DNA of 64,000 nt from Cichorium intybus. Its lineage: Eukaryota > Streptophyta > Magnoliopsida > Asterales > Asteraceae. The notes under the pieces were generated by a model. It worked only from the letters and a program-made list of their open reading frames with translations, had not been told where the DNA came from and did not search any database. Position numbers and translations under genes: made by a program. Location: NCBI GenBank assembly GCA_023525715.1, contig CM042012.1, forward strand, positions 52,342,004 through 52,406,003, in the 5' to 3' direction. Each line of letters opens with the position of its first letter. The stretch's first letter is position 1. This document shows positions 61,623 through 64,000 of the stretch, piece after piece.

Positions 61623-62482
61623 TTGAGTTATATTCTTATAGAGGAGACGAAAGTTCTAAACTACAAAAGTAGTCCGTTGAAATATGCTCAATTTACAACT
61701 TTGTTCTTTAAGAAATTTGTTTATTTCATTCACTTAATAAATTATTTAAGTCGTTACAAAGTAAGTTCATTTAACTAAATTAGGTAAAATTTCATGATTA
61801 CTCTCACATGTTTTGTTACGCAAATTGTGAATAACATATATGAAGTATCATTTCGTCATCATCGTTCGTTTAGACAAAATAATTGCGTGAAATGAAACAT
61901 TATATCAAAGAAAGAACCAAAAGTTGTAGACATGTACGTTATTTGTCATTTCCCGAAGGTGCATTATCACTTCAGTCATCCACTTTTGACAATTTTCATG
62001 AATAAACAATGACTTAGAGACAATTTTATCACAAAATATTATTGCTTTAAGATTATACAAGCAATGATGAAAATAAACTATGAGGGCATTGTCGAGATCG
62101 GTTGAATGTGTTAGAATTGATTAGTTTTATTATGTATAATACAACCAAGTCTGAATCTGTTTGTTTTTTTTTTTTTTCTCTAAAACATAAATTAAATTTA
62201 ACAAACACGAAAAATTATGATGACCATGTTGTGTTTGAGAGATTAACCGAAAATTTAATTTTGATTTCAAATTTTCTTCAGTAAAATAATATTTAGTGGT
62301 CGAGATGAATTAATAGTTTATATATTATATATTAAATATTTTATTTAGTTTATAAATATTTATTGAATTAAACATGATAAGAATAATTTTATTTTCACTG
62401 TTGTTTTTAATAAAATAATACTCCGGATGGTAAGTATTTAGATATATCTTGGTTCGCAAGAGGGTTAATTTCAGTTCACGTG
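61623..62482. other. Unassigned AT-rich DNA
   Basis: No gene. The 60-codon frame at 62102-62284 contains a phenylalanine run from poly-T and no domain. Confidence 0.45.
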
Positions 62483-62491
62483 AAAGAAATA
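62483..62491. repeat. Left 9-bp target-site duplication of the Mutator-like element
   Basis: AAAGAAATA, identical to 63486-63494. Confidence 0.88.
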
Positions 62492-63485
62492 GGATTAATG
62501 AACAAAATGGGTAACAAACTCTTGCTTCTGTTCATATTTAGGTAAGCATGTTTTTTTTGTTCACTTTTACCCATCGAACTTGTGGTGACCGTTTAAAAAA
62601 AGGTAATATGACCCACAATTATAGGTTTTTGCTGATTTTTGTATTATCGTATATTATGTGGAATTATCATGTATTACGTGGCATTACGGAAATATTACGT
62701 GGCCATTAACTTAAATTACGTGGCAAATCCTACCCTAACCCGGTTCACCCTTTCTCTCTTTCCCTCTTCTCCGGCCAAGACCACAACCGAGCACCATCTC
62801 CCATCTCCGGCCTTCTTCTCCGGCGAAGACCACAACCGAGCACCGCCTCCGCATCCGCCTTCGAAACCTGCATCACCCTCCCTCTCCTCTCGCCCCCGCT
62901 ACCCTCCTCCTCCTTTTCACCACTCGCGATCTGCTTCCACTTCTTTTCCCCCGATCGAACCCTAGCCACCTGCTCACACCACCGTCCCTCTCCTCTCGCC
63001 CCCGCTACCCTCCGCCTTCTTTTCCCCCGATCGAACCCTAGCCACCTCACTCGCGAACAGCTGCTACCAACGGATCGAGCCCAAACCGACCGAGTCGCCG
63101 CCTGCAACGTCCGATTCAGCCCACCTAGCCGCCGGTTCTCGCTACACAACCACCGGTTCCGAGCTCCGATGGCCATCCGCAGCAAACCCCTGCTCCTATT
63201 TTCCAATCTGCAACCTGTTGAGTCGACTCGGTTATCTCAGCAAGCTGACTCAGTGAACCGGGCCGAGTCGGGTACCATAAGTTTGATGGATAATGCCACG
63301 TAATATTTCCGTAATGCCACGTAATATACGATAATATCCAAATCAGCAAAAACCTACAATTGTGGGTCATATTACCTTTTTTTAAACGGTCACCACAAGT
63401 CGATGGGTAAAAGTGAACAAAAAAAACATGCTTACCTAAATGTGAACAGAAGCAAGAGTTTGTTACCCATTTTGTTCATTAATCC
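62492..63485. mobile_element. Non-autonomous Mutator-like element (MULE) with GC-rich cargo
   Basis: The terminal inverted repeats are about 200 bp each (62492-62705 and about 63283-63485), start GGATTAATGAACAAAATGGG at both ends and are about 95 percent alike by eye. The 9-bp TSD is the Mutator signature. No transposase is present. The 580-bp interior is far more GC-rich than its surroundings and looks like the 5' end of a plant gene, so this may be a Pack-MULE. Confidence 0.88.
62740..63303 (+). other. GC-rich interior of the MULE, possible captured gene fragment
   Basis: CT- and CCG-rich sequence with internal direct duplications: AAGACCACAACCGAGCACC near 62775 and 62825, CCTCTCGCCCCCGCTACCCT near 62885 and 62993, and CCCCCGATCGAACCCTAGCC near 62948 and 63027. 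A 44-codon frame (ATG 63169, TAA 63303) starts MAIRSKPLLLF and runs into the right inverted repeat. Longer frames on both strands reflect the composition. No protein family recognised. Confidence 0.5.
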
Positions 63486-63494
63486 AAAGAAATA
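63486..63494. repeat. Right 9-bp target-site duplication of the Mutator-like element
   Basis: AAAGAAATA. Confidence 0.88.
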
Positions 63495-64000
63495 TGATCA
63501 GAGCTGATAGTCTTTTTTTTTTCATACAAACATGTTTCGGGTCATTAACCCAGTTATTCCATTCAATTACCACCAATCAGAGCTAATAGTCTAATACATT
63601 TTTATTGTATTTTTAATTTCTAAATATTTGAGAGATAGAATATGATTAGGAAAACTATATTATTTATGTCATAAGGATACATTTGAAAAAAGTTCAATAT
63701 ATAAGTTTCCCAATAAGGTATATCTTGAATAAAATTTTAAAGTAGCTCATAACTTAATTTAGTGGTGTCGTATAGGCTTAAAAATAAGTTAATTTATAAA
63801 GTAGCTTCTTATTACAACTCAAACCCAAGAAGTTGTCCGGTCCTAGGTATGCCCTTCTCGATGATCTTCTAAATATGTCTATTTGTATTTCTACTGTTAG
63901 TTTCTCTTTCCCTTTGCATTCCATAGAATGCTTCATCGTATAAAAACGTGTCTTCCTTCCATTTTGTAAACCCTATACTTCAGCAATAATTATAACACTC
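63495..64000. other. Right edge, no gene recognised
   Basis: AT-rich sequence with no feature that can be supported. Confidence 0.45.

Noticed and set aside
62745..63206. A 153-codon arginine-rich minus-strand frame
   Set aside because: Its length follows from the GC-rich composition. It starts in the captured cargo and ends near a TIR, with no domain.

Overview
The window is plant nuclear DNA, almost certainly from a flowering plant and most likely a eudicot. The evidence is the AT-rich background, plant-type Ty1/copia and chromodomain Ty3/gypsy retrotransposons primed by initiator tRNA-Met, hAT and Mutator-like DNA transposons, a tRNA-derived SINE, and two ordinary plant gene families (DC1 and heavy-metal-associated domain proteins). 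Asteraceae is possible from the look of the repeats, but I cannot establish that from sequence alone. About 85 percent of the window is transposable element. Only two host genes are supportable, both on the minus strand near 59-61.3 kb.

Positions 1393-40690 form one locus nested several levels deep, with target-site duplications (TSDs) still readable. A non-autonomous hAT element (8-bp TSD TTTTTCAT at 1385-1392 and 40691-40698) was split by a Ty1/copia insertion (5-bp TSD GATTT at 1408-1412 and 39728-39732). The copia locus now has three LTRs and two internal regions: 1413-2181, 32095-32862 and 38960-39727. Into its first leader came a Ty3/gypsy chromovirus complex (2799 to about 29377). That complex holds three 2.6-kb-type LTRs, head-to-head inverted pol genes, scrambled junctions and an extra ORF upstream of gag. 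The gypsy complex was itself hit twice. A non-autonomous copia relative of the host copia lies at 10465-15123 (TSD GTGTT). A coding-free LTR element rich in small hairpins lies at 24367-29235 (TSD TCCTA).

From 40.7 to 45.6 kb there is host-like or unassigned DNA with a diverged 300-bp direct repeat and the 3' end of an Athila-like gypsy element (LTR 42014-42976). From 45614 a deleted gypsy element on the minus strand, keeping only an LTR and gag traces, is interrupted inside its gag by a nearly complete 10.7-kb chromovirus at 47381-58082 (TSD AAAAA, LTRs of about 2.93 kb, gag-pol broken by stops and frameshifts).

The right end (58.2-64 kb) is the only gene-like part. It has a three-unit tandem repeat, a DC1 cysteine/histidine-rich gene, a divergent HMA-domain gene with a SINE 79 bp upstream of its likely start codon, and a 994-bp Mutator-like element with 200-bp inverted ends (9-bp TSD AAAGAAATA) around GC-rich DNA that looks captured.

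I found no new host system. The least ordinary signals are the upstream ORF beside gag, the serial hairpins in LTRs of separate gypsy families, a possible -1 frameshift site at the gag-pol boundary of the 47-58 kb element, and the insertion history preserved in five sets of intact TSDs plus the SINE duplication.
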